DNA of 64,000 nt from Sphingopyxis sp. PET50 (GTDB lineage: Bacteria > Pseudomonadota > Alphaproteobacteria > Sphingomonadales > Sphingomonadaceae), in assembly GCF_025244705.1 (NCBI RefSeq), contig NZ_CP104207.1:620001-684000 (forward strand), read 5' to 3'. A program made the translations under genes and the position numbers. The notes below the pieces were generated by a model that ran no database searches, was not told the DNA's origin, and saw nothing but the letters and a program-made list of their open reading frames with translations. The number at the start of each line of letters is the position of its first letter. Position 1 is the first letter of the stretch. This document shows, piece by piece, positions 37,845 through 46,381 of the stretch.

Positions 37845-38057
37845 GAGTTTGCCCTTCTTAATTTCCAGCCGAGACGGGGAACAGTCTTTTTCGGTCGCCC
37901 GCCTGCACGTCAGGCGCAAGCGGCTTGACCGACCCCATCGGACATCGTTGCGCGAAAGACAGGCGAGCCATGGCTCGCGTCCGGCTTTTGCGTGTTTTAG
38001 CCGCCCGGCGGCGTGCGCGGATGCGCACGGGTTCCGGGCACAGAGTGGAGTATAGGC
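37845..38057 (+). promoter_or_regulatory. rplJ leader, probable L10 autoregulatory mRNA
   Basis: The untranslated stretch before rplJ contains several GC-rich complementary segments and no convincing gene. In most bacteria the rplJL leader is bound by L10-L12 for translational feedback. I infer that here from position only; no secondary structure was computed. The remaining 37682-37844 shows nothing identifiable. Confidence 0.4.
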
Positions 38058-38573
38058 ATGGATCGTACGGAAAAGGCCGAAGCCGTATCCTCGCTGAACG
38101 CTACCCTGTCGTCAGCTGCCTCGGTTGTGGTCGTCCGCAACCTCGGCATGACCGTCGCCCAGTCGACGGTGCTGCGCCAGCAGATGCGCGATGCAGGAGC
38201 CGACTTTCGCGTCACGAAGAACCGTCTTGCCAAAATCGCGCTCGACGGCACGTCCTACACCGGCATCGGCGACCTGCTGACCGGCCCCACGGCGCTGGCA
38301 ACCTCGACCGATGCGGTCGCGGCGGCCAAGGTCGCGGTGGAATTTGCCAAGACCAACGACAAGCTCGAGATCGTTGGCGGCGGCATGGGGGATGTCGTCC
38401 TCGACGTCGATGGCGTCAAGGCGCTTGCTTCGCTGCCCTCGCTCGACGAGCTGCGCGCCAAGATCATCGGTCTGGTGCAGGCTCCGGCCACCAAGGTTGC
38501 GCAGATTGCCGCAGCCCCGGCGGGCCAGTTGGCGCGGGTCTTTGGCGCATATGCCGCCAAAGATGCAGCGTGA
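38058..38573 (+). CDS. rplJ: Ribosomal protein L10
   Basis: 171 residues. The rRNA-binding globular domain has [20 protein letters not shown] and [14 protein letters not shown]; the C-terminal helix that binds L7/L12 dimers is [18 protein letters not shown]. It also represses its own operon in many species. 59 bases before rplL. Confidence 0.97.
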   Translation: MDRTEKAEAVSSLNATLSSAASVVVVRNLGMTVAQSTVLRQQMRDAGADFRVTKNRLAKIALDGTSYTGIGDLLTGPTALATSTDAVAAAKVAVEFAKTNDKLEIVGGGMGDVVLDVDGVKALASLPSLDELRAKIIGLVQAPATKVAQIAAAPAGQLARVFGAYAAKDAA

Positions 38574-38632
38574 TTTTGAACTGAACCTTTGAACCTACCA
38601 CCGGGCTTTCCCGGTTCTGATGGAGAATGAAC

Positions 38633-39011
38633 ATGGCTGATCTTGCAAAGATCGTTGAAGAACTGTCGACCCTGACCGTCCTCGAAGCGGCTGACCTGTC
38701 GAAGCTGCTCGAAGAAAAGTGGGGCGTTTCGGCCGCCGCTGCCGTCGCCGTTGCCGGCCCGACCGCTGGTGGCGCCGCTGCCCCGGCTGCCGAAGAGCAG
38801 ACCGAATTCGACGTCATCCTGACCGGTGACGGCGGCAACAAGATCAACGCGATCAAGGAAGTCCGCGCGATCACCGGCCTGGGCCTGGGCGAAGCCAAGG
38901 CGCTCGTCGAAAGCGCTCCCAAGGCGATCAAGGAAGGCGTGAGCAAGGCGGAGGCCGAAGAGCTGAAGAAGAAGCTCGAAGCCGCTCGGCGCGACCGTCG
39001 AACTCAAGTAA
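38633..39011 (+). CDS. rplL: Ribosomal protein L7/L12, with +1 frameshift near the C-terminus
   Basis: Stalk protein of 125 residues: N-terminal dimer domain ([20 protein letters not shown]), Ala-rich hinge, then the C-domain ([23 protein letters not shown]). The frame breaks at 38984-38990 (GCTCGGC for GCCGGC); repaired, the end is KKLEAAGATVELK, the family ending. GGAG at 38622 sets the start at 38633 rather than 38627. A terminator follows. Confidence 0.97.
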
Positions 39012-39067
39012 GGCTTTCGGCGGATCGGCCCCCGTCGGGTGGCGATCCGCAAAGACTGCTACCGGAG

Positions 39068-39098
39068 AAGGGCGGTGCCTCGCGGCGCCGCCCTTTTT
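39068..39098 (+). terminator. Rho-independent terminator of rplJ-rplL
   Basis: The stem AAGGGCGGTGCC pairs with GGCGCCGCCCTT across TCGC, followed by five T. It separates rplJL from rpoB, which here lies 14 kb away. Confidence 0.88.
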
Positions 39099-39118
39099 CG
39101 TTGCTCGGCGCCGACCGG

Positions 39119-40088
39119 TCAGTCGTGGGCCAGATCCGGACGGCGGAAACGATGCGACAGCCCGCGGGCGGCGGGTTCCGGGCGGCGCACCTCCTGTTCG
39201 GCGGCAACCGGCAGGGGACGCTGGGCGATTTCCCATGCGCTGGTCGAGCTTGCGCGCCGCTGGCTCGGGCTGCTGCGGTGCCGCCAGCGTCTCTTCATAG
39301 ACTCGGCGTTCCTTGCGATCGAGGAAGCGGGCGCGCTTCAGGCGCTTGGCAAGCGTCTCGAACGGATTGTCGGCAGTGGGACCGACGAGCGCCATGGCTT
39401 CGTGGCGGCCCATACTGCCGCTCGGCGCGGCGGCAAAGGCGGGGGCTCTGCCGGGTTCGGCTTGGCTCGCGGCAGCGGATGCGACGGACTCCCGTTCCGC
39501 ATCCTCTCGCTCTTCGTCGAATTCCCAGGCATCGGCTTTGCGCAGGGCGCTACGGCGGCGGAAGGCAAGAACAAATGCGACCCCGACCGTGATCAGCAGC
39601 ACCGCAGCACTGCCGGCGATCTCCCAGGCAAAACCGCCATCGCCAGGAGGTTTTTCGGCGGCCACCGACTCCCGGGCCGGATTGGCGACCGGCGTGGCAG
39701 CCGGTTCGTCGAGCGTGCGGCGTGAGGCATCGCCGGGAAGCGGCGGCGCTGCGACCGGCGCGGCGGCGGCAACCGGGGTCCCGCTGCGCTCCGACGCAAC
39801 AGGCCGATCGGTAGTCTTGGCCGCTGGACGCTGCGCGGTTTTGGCGGTCGGACGCGGCGCGGCCTCCGGCGCCGATTCGGGGGCGATGTCCAGCGGCACA
39901 CGGATCGTCGGTACTGGCGCCGCCGCCGGCGCGGGGGCGGTCGTGGGAGCGACCGGCGGCACCATCACGGTTGGCGGCGCCTGTTCGGCGACTGGAGCGG
40001 TCTGCGCCAGAGCGACGGGCGTGGACAGGGCCAGGAACGCGGCAATCGCGCTCATGGCGGGGCGGGGGAGGGAAATCTTCCGGGTCAT
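39119..40088 (-). CDS. Membrane-anchored hypothetical protein, with frameshift
   Basis: About 323 residues. Signal peptide or anchor at 10-30 ([18 protein letters not shown]), a long Pro/Ala/Thr-rich periplasmic stretch, a transmembrane helix at about 180-200 ([20 protein letters not shown]) and a charged cytoplasmic tail with [21 protein letters not shown]. The frame breaks near 39252-39260; repaired via GCCGGC it ends [19 protein letters not shown] ... RPDLAHD with a stop at 39119, clear of rplL. Function unknown. Confidence 0.65.
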
Positions 40089-40219
40089 AACGAAGGAACA
40101 ACAGGCGTGCCGCGACAAACGCTGCGCCAGCGCGCCATTTTTCACGGCGAAGCGTTACCTCCGGACGGCGCAGCGAAGATTTTGGCTCGGCCCAGCCGCC
40201 TGAGGCGTCGGAAGAGGGC

Positions 40220-41738
40220 TCAGGCGATTTGGGTCGGGCGCGACGGATCCATCGCGGCGGCGGCGGCGGCCGAAATCGCGGCGCCGATCAGCCCCATGTC
40301 GCGATCGAGCCGTGCGTCGAGCGCAGCATCGTCGAGGTCCGCCAATTCGACCATCATCGGCATCGACAGCGACAGGCGAAGCGTTCCCGCCGAGCGGCCA
40401 TCGGGCAGGCAATGCGTACGCACCGGCTGGCCGATGCGGATTTCCCGTCCCAGCCATTGGCGCGACTGGCGCGCGATATGCCGATGAATCGCCCGTGCCT
40501 GGTCAAAATCGCACGCTCGGCCAGCGTCCCGACAGGTCGAGCGTGCGCAAGGTGGCGGCCGCGAGGCAAGGGATGGCGCTGCCCTCGCCCGGCACGTCGC
40601 GCAGTTCCAGCCGCGCGACCATCCGGTCGACATGATGGCAAAAACGGGCGGCGATGTGGTCCACCTGCGGCGCGGGCAGTGCGGCGAAACGATCGATCTC
40701 GATCATCGCCGCCTGCAGCCGCAGCAAGAGACCATAGTTGCCCGATGCCGGCAGGCAGTCGGCGCCCGGCCAGTCTGCGGGCCATTCGGCGCGTGTCGCG
40801 ATGCGCCGGTATCCGCCGGGCAGGGCCGAGGCGCGGACGCGCACCGCGTCGGGGACCAGCGCGAATCCGCTGAATGGAGGGCCGCCGACGAATTTCGACC
40901 CCGTCATCAACAAGGTACAGCCAAGCGCCAGATAGCGCCGGGTTGCAGCGGGCGCGATGCGCAACTGGCACGCGTCGACGACGATGCTCACGGTATCGCC
41001 GAACGCGGCGACAAGCCGTTCGACATCGGCGATGACCGGAAGCGTCAGCCCCGATTTCGACCCATGAACGACATGGACGACCGGTCGGCGGCCGCGTGCG
41101 ATCGCTTCCTGCGATGCAGCGGCCAGGTCCTGGGCAACCGTCGCCGACGCGCGCGGCCGTCCCGCCGCGTCGCGCACGGCGACATCGACCAGCTCGGTGC
41201 CGGCGAACGCGGGGTCGATCGCGCTTTGCGCGACCACGCGCGCACCGGTCGCGGTCTCGTCGGCGAAAAAACGTCCGGCGGCGCTATGAATGCAACCGCT
41301 GCCGACCTCGTCGCGACCCAGCAGGATCGCGGTGATCGGACGTCCGTCATGGGCCGCGGCGAGTCCGACATATTCGAGGTCCGTCCCCGACGCCGCAAAG
41401 ATGACCCGCGTATCGGGGTTGCCGAAGGCCTCGACCAACTGCGCGCGCAACAGGTTCAGCGCCTCGCCATATTCCTCGACCGCAAGCGGCCGGTCGAGCC
41501 GGTGGTGCCAGCGGTCGAGCAGCGTGTCGAAGCTATGCTGCGAGATGCTGCTGATCGTCGACGATCCATAAGCGAGCGCCGCCGACGGCAGGACGCTGGC
41601 ATAATATTGGTTGCGGCCGTCGGCGTCCGGCCGAATCCGGGCGTCGCCGCCGCTGGTCAGCACGGTCGCAAGCCGCGCCGCATGGCGCCTAAGCGGCGGA
41701 AAGCGGGGTTCGTCGGCGGGAAGCGCGTCGAGCAGCAT
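40220..41738 (-). CDS. PLP-dependent enzyme of unknown function, with +1 frameshift
   Basis: About 505 residues. It looks like a fold-type I PLP enzyme: VVDACQ (Asp 255, pyridine-nitrogen position) and MTGSKFVGGPPFSG (Lys 282, likely Schiff base). IFAASGTDLEYVGLA would bind cofactor phosphate. I cannot assign it to aminotransferase, desulfurase or decarboxylase. The frame breaks at 40515-40521 (GCTCGGC for GCCGGC); repaired, it runs on through GRWPACDFDQARAIHRHIARQ to a stop at 40220, adding a C-terminal domain of about 95 residues. Divergent from an ATP-grasp/nucleotidyltransferase pair, with which it probably shares a pathway. Confidence 0.7.
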
Positions 41739-41873
41739 CAGGGGCGCAATCCTTGGAGGGGAGGCTAAGGCCCTGCGTTTACAGCGCGAAAATGACAGAG
41801 ATTTTGCGCTTTGGTTTCAGCCGCGTCATCGAAAGGTCACGCCACTGCAACCTCGCTGTGGTCAAACCGTCGC

Positions 41874-42902
41874 ATGCGAACCACCTCTCTCGAACCCACG
41901 CGGCTAACCGACGCTATGCGCGGCCAGCGCCTCTTGTTCATCGCCAAACACGCGCTCTGGACCGGGGCGCTGCACCCCGAAGACGGCAATCACGCCCTCT
42001 ATCACCGCGAAATTCGCGAGATATTGGAGGGGCTCGGCATACCGCTCCTGATCGCCAACAATTATGACGTCCTTTTCGACCGGCCCGAGGCCGATTTTGT
42101 CTTTCCGCTGCTCAACCGGGGCGGCTTCTTCAATTCCGAAATGCTGCTGCCCCTGCTGTGCAACCGGATGAGCCTGCCCTATGTCGGTGCTTCGCCGATC
42201 GTGCGCGGGCTGTCCGACGACAAGCATCTGACCAAGCTCGAAGCCGCCGCGCGCGGCATCCCGACCGCGCCGTGGGCGCTGTTCCGCCGCGGCGCGCCGA
42301 TCGACGCGTCACGCTGTCCGCCGTCGGCGCGCTGGGTGATCAAGCCGAACAACAGCTCGGCGTCGTGGGGCATCCGCGACGCGCACGATCGCACCGAACT
42401 GGCGCAGGCCATCGCCGAAGTCCACGCGCTCGATCATGACGCGATCGTCGAACCCTTCCTCTCCGGCAGCGATGTCGAAGTGCCGGTGATCACCCTCGAC
42501 GGCAAACCCGCGATGCTGCCGATGATGATCTTCGAACAGGCCGACCCGACGCACCTGCGCACCTACCAGGAAAAGCGCGACCTGGTCGATCGCAGCAGCA
42601 AATACAGCCTCAGGCTGCTCGATGCGCCCGAAATCGCCGAACGCATCGCCGCGATGACCGCGCAGATGACCGAAATTTTCCGTCCCTTCGATTATGGGCG
42701 CTTCGAATTTCGCGTCGATTTCGACACCGGCGAGGTGCGGCTGCTCGAGGTCAATCTCAACTGCAACCTGTGGTCCGAAAAGGTGTTCGGCCGCGCCGCC
42801 GTTGCTGCGGGCTTCACCCAGGCCGACCTGATCGAAACGATCGTCGCCGAAAGCATGGTGCGCCAGCTGGCGCCGGCGGTGGCGCGGAGGGACGCGGCAT
42901 GA
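41874..42902 (+). CDS. ATP-grasp ligase (D-Ala-D-Ala ligase-like)
   Basis: 342 residues. The ATP-grasp signature is visible: WVIKPNNSSASWGIRDA for the nucleotide lysine/Gly loop, IVEPFLSGSDVEVPVITLDG, and the metal-binding LLEVNLNCNLWSE. The N-terminal domain (FVFPLLNRGGFFNSEMLLPLL, PYVGASPIVRGLSDDKHLTK) resembles Ddl substrate binding, but true ddl is at 3276, so this likely joins other carboxyl and amino substrates. ATG 41874 or 41916 are both possible. Four-base overlap with the nucleotidyltransferase. Confidence 0.8.
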   Translation: MRTTSLEPTRLTDAMRGQRLLFIAKHALWTGALHPEDGNHALYHREIREILEGLGIPLLIANNYDVLFDRPEADFVFPLLNRGGFFNSEMLLPLLCNRMSLPYVGASPIVRGLSDDKHLTKLEAAARGIPTAPWALFRRGAPIDASRCPPSARWVIKPNNSSASWGIRDAHDRTELAQAIAEVHALDHDAIVEPFLSGSDVEVPVITLDGKPAMLPMMIFEQADPTHLRTYQEKRDLVDRSSKYSLRLLDAPEIAERIAAMTAQMTEIFRPFDYGRFEFRVDFDTGEVRLLEVNLNCNLWSEKVFGRAAVAAGFTQADLIETIVAESMVRQLAPAVARRDAA

Positions 42903-43786
42903 CCAGCCCGACGGCCGAATTGGGGTCGATCCTGATCCTGGCGGGCCGCCGCCCCGGTGCGGTCGATGCCCTTGCCGAGGCGCACGGCGTTGCCGACAAA
43001 TGCCTGGTGCCGGTCGCCGGCCGTCCGATGATCGCGCATGTGCTGGCCAGCGCGGCTGAAACCGGCGCGGCGCGGATTTTCGTGTCGAGCCATCATGACG
43101 GCCTCGCCGACGATCTCGGCGATGTGGTCGTCGACCGGCTCGGCGACCGGCTGGTCTTCGTTCCCGCCGCCGACAATCTGGCCGATTCGGTGTTTGCGGT
43201 CGCCGACCTCGCCCGCTTTCCGATGCTGATCACGACGGCGGACAATTGCCTGCTGTCGCCCGCGACGATCGCCGAGATCGGGGAAGAGGCGGCGCGGCTG
43301 GGTGCGGAAGCCGGGGTGGCGCTCGCGCGGCGCGAGGATGTGCTGGCGGCGCACCCCGAGGGCCAGCGGCGTTTCTATGAATTTTCCGACGTCGCGGTTT
43401 CGAACTGCAACGCCTATTGGATCGGTCATCGCGACGCGTTGAAAGCGGCCGAGGCCTTTCGCGGCGGCGGGCAGTTCGTCAAGAAGCCGGTGCGCGTGAT
43501 GCAGACGTTCGGGCTGGTCAACCTCTTGCGCTTCCGCTTCGGCCTCGGCCCGATTCACCATATTTTCCGCCGTATCTCGCGGCATCTGAAGGTCGAGGTG
43601 GCGGCGTTGCTGGTGCGCGACGGCGCGACCGCGGTCGATGTCGACAACGAAAGGTCGCTGCGCGCGACCGAGGCGATCATGGCAAGGCGCCGGCCGCCGG
43701 AGCGGCCGGAGGCCGGCCTATTGCTTGGCCTTGATCGCGCGGACCGACTTGATCACGGCCTTGCCGATGCCGGCCTCGTCGGCTGA
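42899..43786 (+). CDS. Nucleotidyltransferase (MobA-like NTP transferase fold)
   Basis: 295 residues. The N-terminus SILILAGRRP and DKCLVPVAGRPMIAHVLASA are the NTP-transferase signature; TTADNCLLSP carries the metal-binding Asp. The C-terminal part has a helical insertion (TFGLVNLLRFRFGLGPIHHIF). Such enzymes activate sugar- or alcohol-phosphates as NDP derivatives; which one is unknown. It overlaps the next convergent gene by 69 bases at the 3' end. Confidence 0.8.
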   Translation: MTSPTAELGSILILAGRRPGAVDALAEAHGVADKCLVPVAGRPMIAHVLASAAETGAARIFVSSHHDGLADDLGDVVVDRLGDRLVFVPAADNLADSVFAVADLARFPMLITTADNCLLSPATIAEIGEEAARLGAEAGVALARREDVLAAHPEGQRRFYEFSDVAVSNCNAYWIGHRDALKAAEAFRGGGQFVKKPVRVMQTFGLVNLLRFRFGLGPIHHIFRRISRHLKVEVAALLVRDGATAVDVDNERSLRATEAIMARRRPPERPEAGLLLGLDRADRLDHGLADAGLVG

Positions 43787-44050
43787 CACGGTCAGGCAGT
43801 TGCCCTTGTACTTGGGCTTGTCGCACAATTCCCAGACTTCGCCGGGGAATACCGCGATGCTGCCGATCAGGAAGTCGTGCGACAGGTCGGGGTCGTCCTT
43901 CGTGACGCGATAGGATCGCTTGTCGAACTTCTGCCCTTCGAAAACGGTCAGCGTGCCTTCGATGGTCTTGGCCTCGCCCTGCGCCGCGAGCGGAGTGGCG
44001 ACAAGGGTCAGGCCCGCAGCTGCGGCGGCAAGGCTGGCGAAACGGATCAT
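43718..44050 (-). CDS. Secreted beta/gamma-crystallin-like protein
   Basis: 110 residues with a signal peptide (IRFASLAAAAAGLTLVATPLAAQ). One crystallin-like Greek-key motif is visible: TLTVFEGQKFDKRSYRV and GEVWELCDKPKYKGNCLTVS, whose two Cys may pair. Related bacterial proteins bind calcium or inhibit proteases; no function is assigned. It ends inside the 3' end of the convergent nucleotidyltransferase gene. Confidence 0.75.
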   Translation of the reverse strand: MIRFASLAAAAAGLTLVATPLAAQGEAKTIEGTLTVFEGQKFDKRSYRVTKDDPDLSHDFLIGSIAVFPGEVWELCDKPKYKGNCLTVSADEAGIGKAVIKSVRAIKAKQ

Positions 44051-44150
44051 GCGGAATCTCCTTCTTCCGCCTTTCATGCCGGAAAAGAAGGACCGGCGTC
44101 AACGGGGGACGCCGGTCCTGAAAGCATAACCGCTTTCAATGTCTTGGGCT

Positions 44151-45593
44151 TCAGTCGGCGACCCAGTTGCCGTGGAAGCCCGGCGGCACGCGGTGCGGCA
44201 GGTGGACGACTGCTTGCGGCTTGCCGGTGAAATCGTCGGCGTTCAGGATGACGAGGTCGGTCGTTTCGTCGTTCATGTCGACGACCAGGCCGATCAGCCA
44301 GCCGTCATCCTCGGCTCCCGTCTCGCTCCGCGGCACGAAAACGAACTCGCCGGGGTGGCGGCCGGGACCGAAGTCGTGCGCGATGGTCGTGCCGGCGTCG
44401 AGGTCGTGGCGGAACAATTTCGTTTCGGCCATCGCCCATTCGGCCGACGCACCGTCGGGCAAGGCAACACTGTAAACATAGCGGTAGGGCCTGGTCGTCC
44501 GGCGCTCGTCATAGCGCGGGAATTCCTGCGCATGGTCGTGGATGACGGTGCGGACCGTGGTGCGTGCAGCTGGATCGATCGTCCACCGCTCCATGCGCGA
44601 CTTCTCGGTGTCGGGGCCGCGCTTCGAGCTTGCGAACATCGTTTCGTGCGCGACGACGTCGACGATCACCTTGCCGTCTTCGGTCTCGAAGGCGTTGGCG
44701 GGGTGGAAGACATAGCAGGGTTCCACCGGCACCCAGATGATGTCGTCCGCGCCGCCTGTCTTGGGGAGGAGGCCGACGCGCGCCGGATGCGCGTCGTTCC
44801 ACGCATAAGGGAAGCGATAGCCCGACAGCAGCATCTTCATCGAGAAGGTGACCGGTAGGTCGAGCACCAGCACATAATTTTCGGTGATCGCGCAGTCGTG
44901 GATCGACGGCCCGTCGCTGACCGGGATCGCAAGCTCGCGGGTCACCTGCGCCTGTTTGTCGAGCACGACGTGCCAGACCTTGTTCAGCTCGTCGCCGCGA
45001 TAGGTGATCGCGTGCATTTCGTCGGTGCGTGGATCGTGATGCGGGTGCGCGGTGTATCCGCCGACGAGCGTGCCGTCGAACGGGTTGTGCGCGATGGTGT
45101 TCAGCTCATAGCCCAGCTCGACCGGCTTGCCGCCCGCCTCGACGATCGCGAAGGTGCGGCCCGCGAGGCCGACGACATTGGTGTTCGGCGCGTCGCTGCT
45201 TTCGTGGCGCGGACCCGGGGGCAGGTCTTCGCCGAGCGCCTCGCACGCCTCGCTGCCGCGGACCCAGCGATTGCGGTACCAGTCGGCCTTGCTGCCTTCG
45301 ATGCGGATGCCGTGGACCATGCCGGCGCCGGTGAACCAGTGATAGCTGGCGGGATCGGGCGCGGCCGCGGGATTCGGGCCGTTGCGCAGGTAACGGCCGG
45401 TCAGCGCGGCGGGAATTTCGCCATCGACGCGCAATTGCTCCAGCGTGACCTCCTCGGTCATCGGCTTGTGGATGCCGGTCAGGAACGGGTGGGCATCGGT
45501 GGGGCGGGGGAGGCGCTTGCGGTTGAAATCGGCGACCTTGCCGATGCCTTTGACGACGGCGCCGCGGATGAGGGTTTCGACATTGCTGGCCAT
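44151..45593 (-). CDS. Carotenoid oxygenase (lignostilbene dioxygenase type)
   Basis: 480 residues with the seven-bladed propeller and four iron-ligand His: in GYTAHPHHDP, DGPSIHDCAIT, CYVFHPANAFE and PPGFHGNW. YLRNGPNPA and FTGAGMVHGIRI are family motifs. It cleaves a C=C double bond of a stilbene or apocarotenoid using non-heme Fe(II) and O2; which one is open, though stilbenes are common in sphingomonads. Divergent from a TetR regulator 82 bases away. Confidence 0.92.
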   Translation of the reverse strand: MASNVETLIRGAVVKGIGKVADFNRKRLPRPTDAHPFLTGIHKPMTEEVTLEQLRVDGEIPAALTGRYLRNGPNPAAAPDPASYHWFTGAGMVHGIRIEGSKADWYRNRWVRGSEACEALGEDLPPGPRHESSDAPNTNVVGLAGRTFAIVEAGGKPVELGYELNTIAHNPFDGTLVGGYTAHPHHDPRTDEMHAITYRGDELNKVWHVVLDKQAQVTRELAIPVSDGPSIHDCAITENYVLVLDLPVTFSMKMLLSGYRFPYAWNDAHPARVGLLPKTGGADDIIWVPVEPCYVFHPANAFETEDGKVIVDVVAHETMFASSKRGPDTEKSRMERWTIDPAARTTVRTVIHDHAQEFPRYDERRTTRPYRYVYSVALPDGASAEWAMAETKLFRHDLDAGTTIAHDFGPGRHPGEFVFVPRSETGAEDDGWLIGLVVDMNDETTDLVILNADDFTGKPQAVVHLPHRVPPGFHGNWVAD

Positions 45594-45675
45594 GATATTG
45601 CTCCTTACGGAAGTTGGCGAAAGTGTCGCGCAGCATGGGGTTGCGCGACCGACTCGATATGTTTACAGTGACAAC

Positions 45676-46291
45676 ATGATGGCGAACAAAGATAACAGTG
45701 TCAACATAAAAAGCGACGGCGCGAAAGCGGCGGGAGCCTATCATCATGGCGACCTGCGCGCGGCGGTGATCGCGGCGGGGCTGAAACGGCTGGAAAGCGG
45801 CGACGGCGGCGAGCTGGGCCTGCGCGCGCTCGCGCGCGACGTCGGGGTCAGCGCGACCGCGCTTTACCGCCATTTTCCCGACAAGGAGGCCCTGCTCGAC
45901 GCGCTGGCGGACGAAGGGCTGCGCGCAGCTCGGCGCGCTGCAGGCGCAGGCGTGGCTGAAGGCGGGCGGCGGGTCGGCGGGGTTCAAGGCGACGGGCATC
46001 GCCTATGTCCGCTTCGCGCACGACGAGCCCGCGCTGTTCCGGTTGAGCTTCACGCGCCAGATGCCCGAACGCTACCGCGAACAGGGCAGCGACGGCGGCG
46101 AAGTTGCCTATAACCTCCTGCGCGCCGGTGTCGGCGAGGCGCTGCCGGGCGTGAAGGACCCCGATATCGCTGCCTTGCACGCCTGGGCGCTCGTCCACGG
46201 CCTGGCGATGCTGATCCTCGACCGGCGCATCGATTGGGACGAGGCGATGGTCGAGCAGGTCGTCGGCCTGACCTTCGGCGGGGTGGACTGA
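45676..46291 (+). CDS. TetR-family regulator, with +1 frameshift
   Basis: About 205 residues. The DNA-binding helix-turn-helix is GLRALARDVGVSATALYRHFPDKEALLDAL. The frame breaks at 45921-45930 (GCGCAGC for GCCGGC); repaired, EGLRRLGALQAQAWLKAGG joins to the ligand domain (YVRFAHDEPALFRLSFTRQM, TetR_C of the WHG type). It is divergent from the carotenoid oxygenase, which it probably represses; TTTACAGTGACA just before its start may be part of the operator. Confidence 0.88.
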
Positions 46292-46381
46292 GACGCGGCG
46301 CGGCGATCCGTTTCGTCGCAAATCGTGGCAATCGCGGTCCATGTTAGTGGTTTCTTTCCCAAATTCCGCCTATCTGGCCCC

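Noticed and set aside
41874..42902. Second D-Ala-D-Ala ligase
   Set aside because: The ATP-grasp core is similar, but substrate-loop motifs differ from true Ddl at 3276, and its partners are not cell-wall enzymes.
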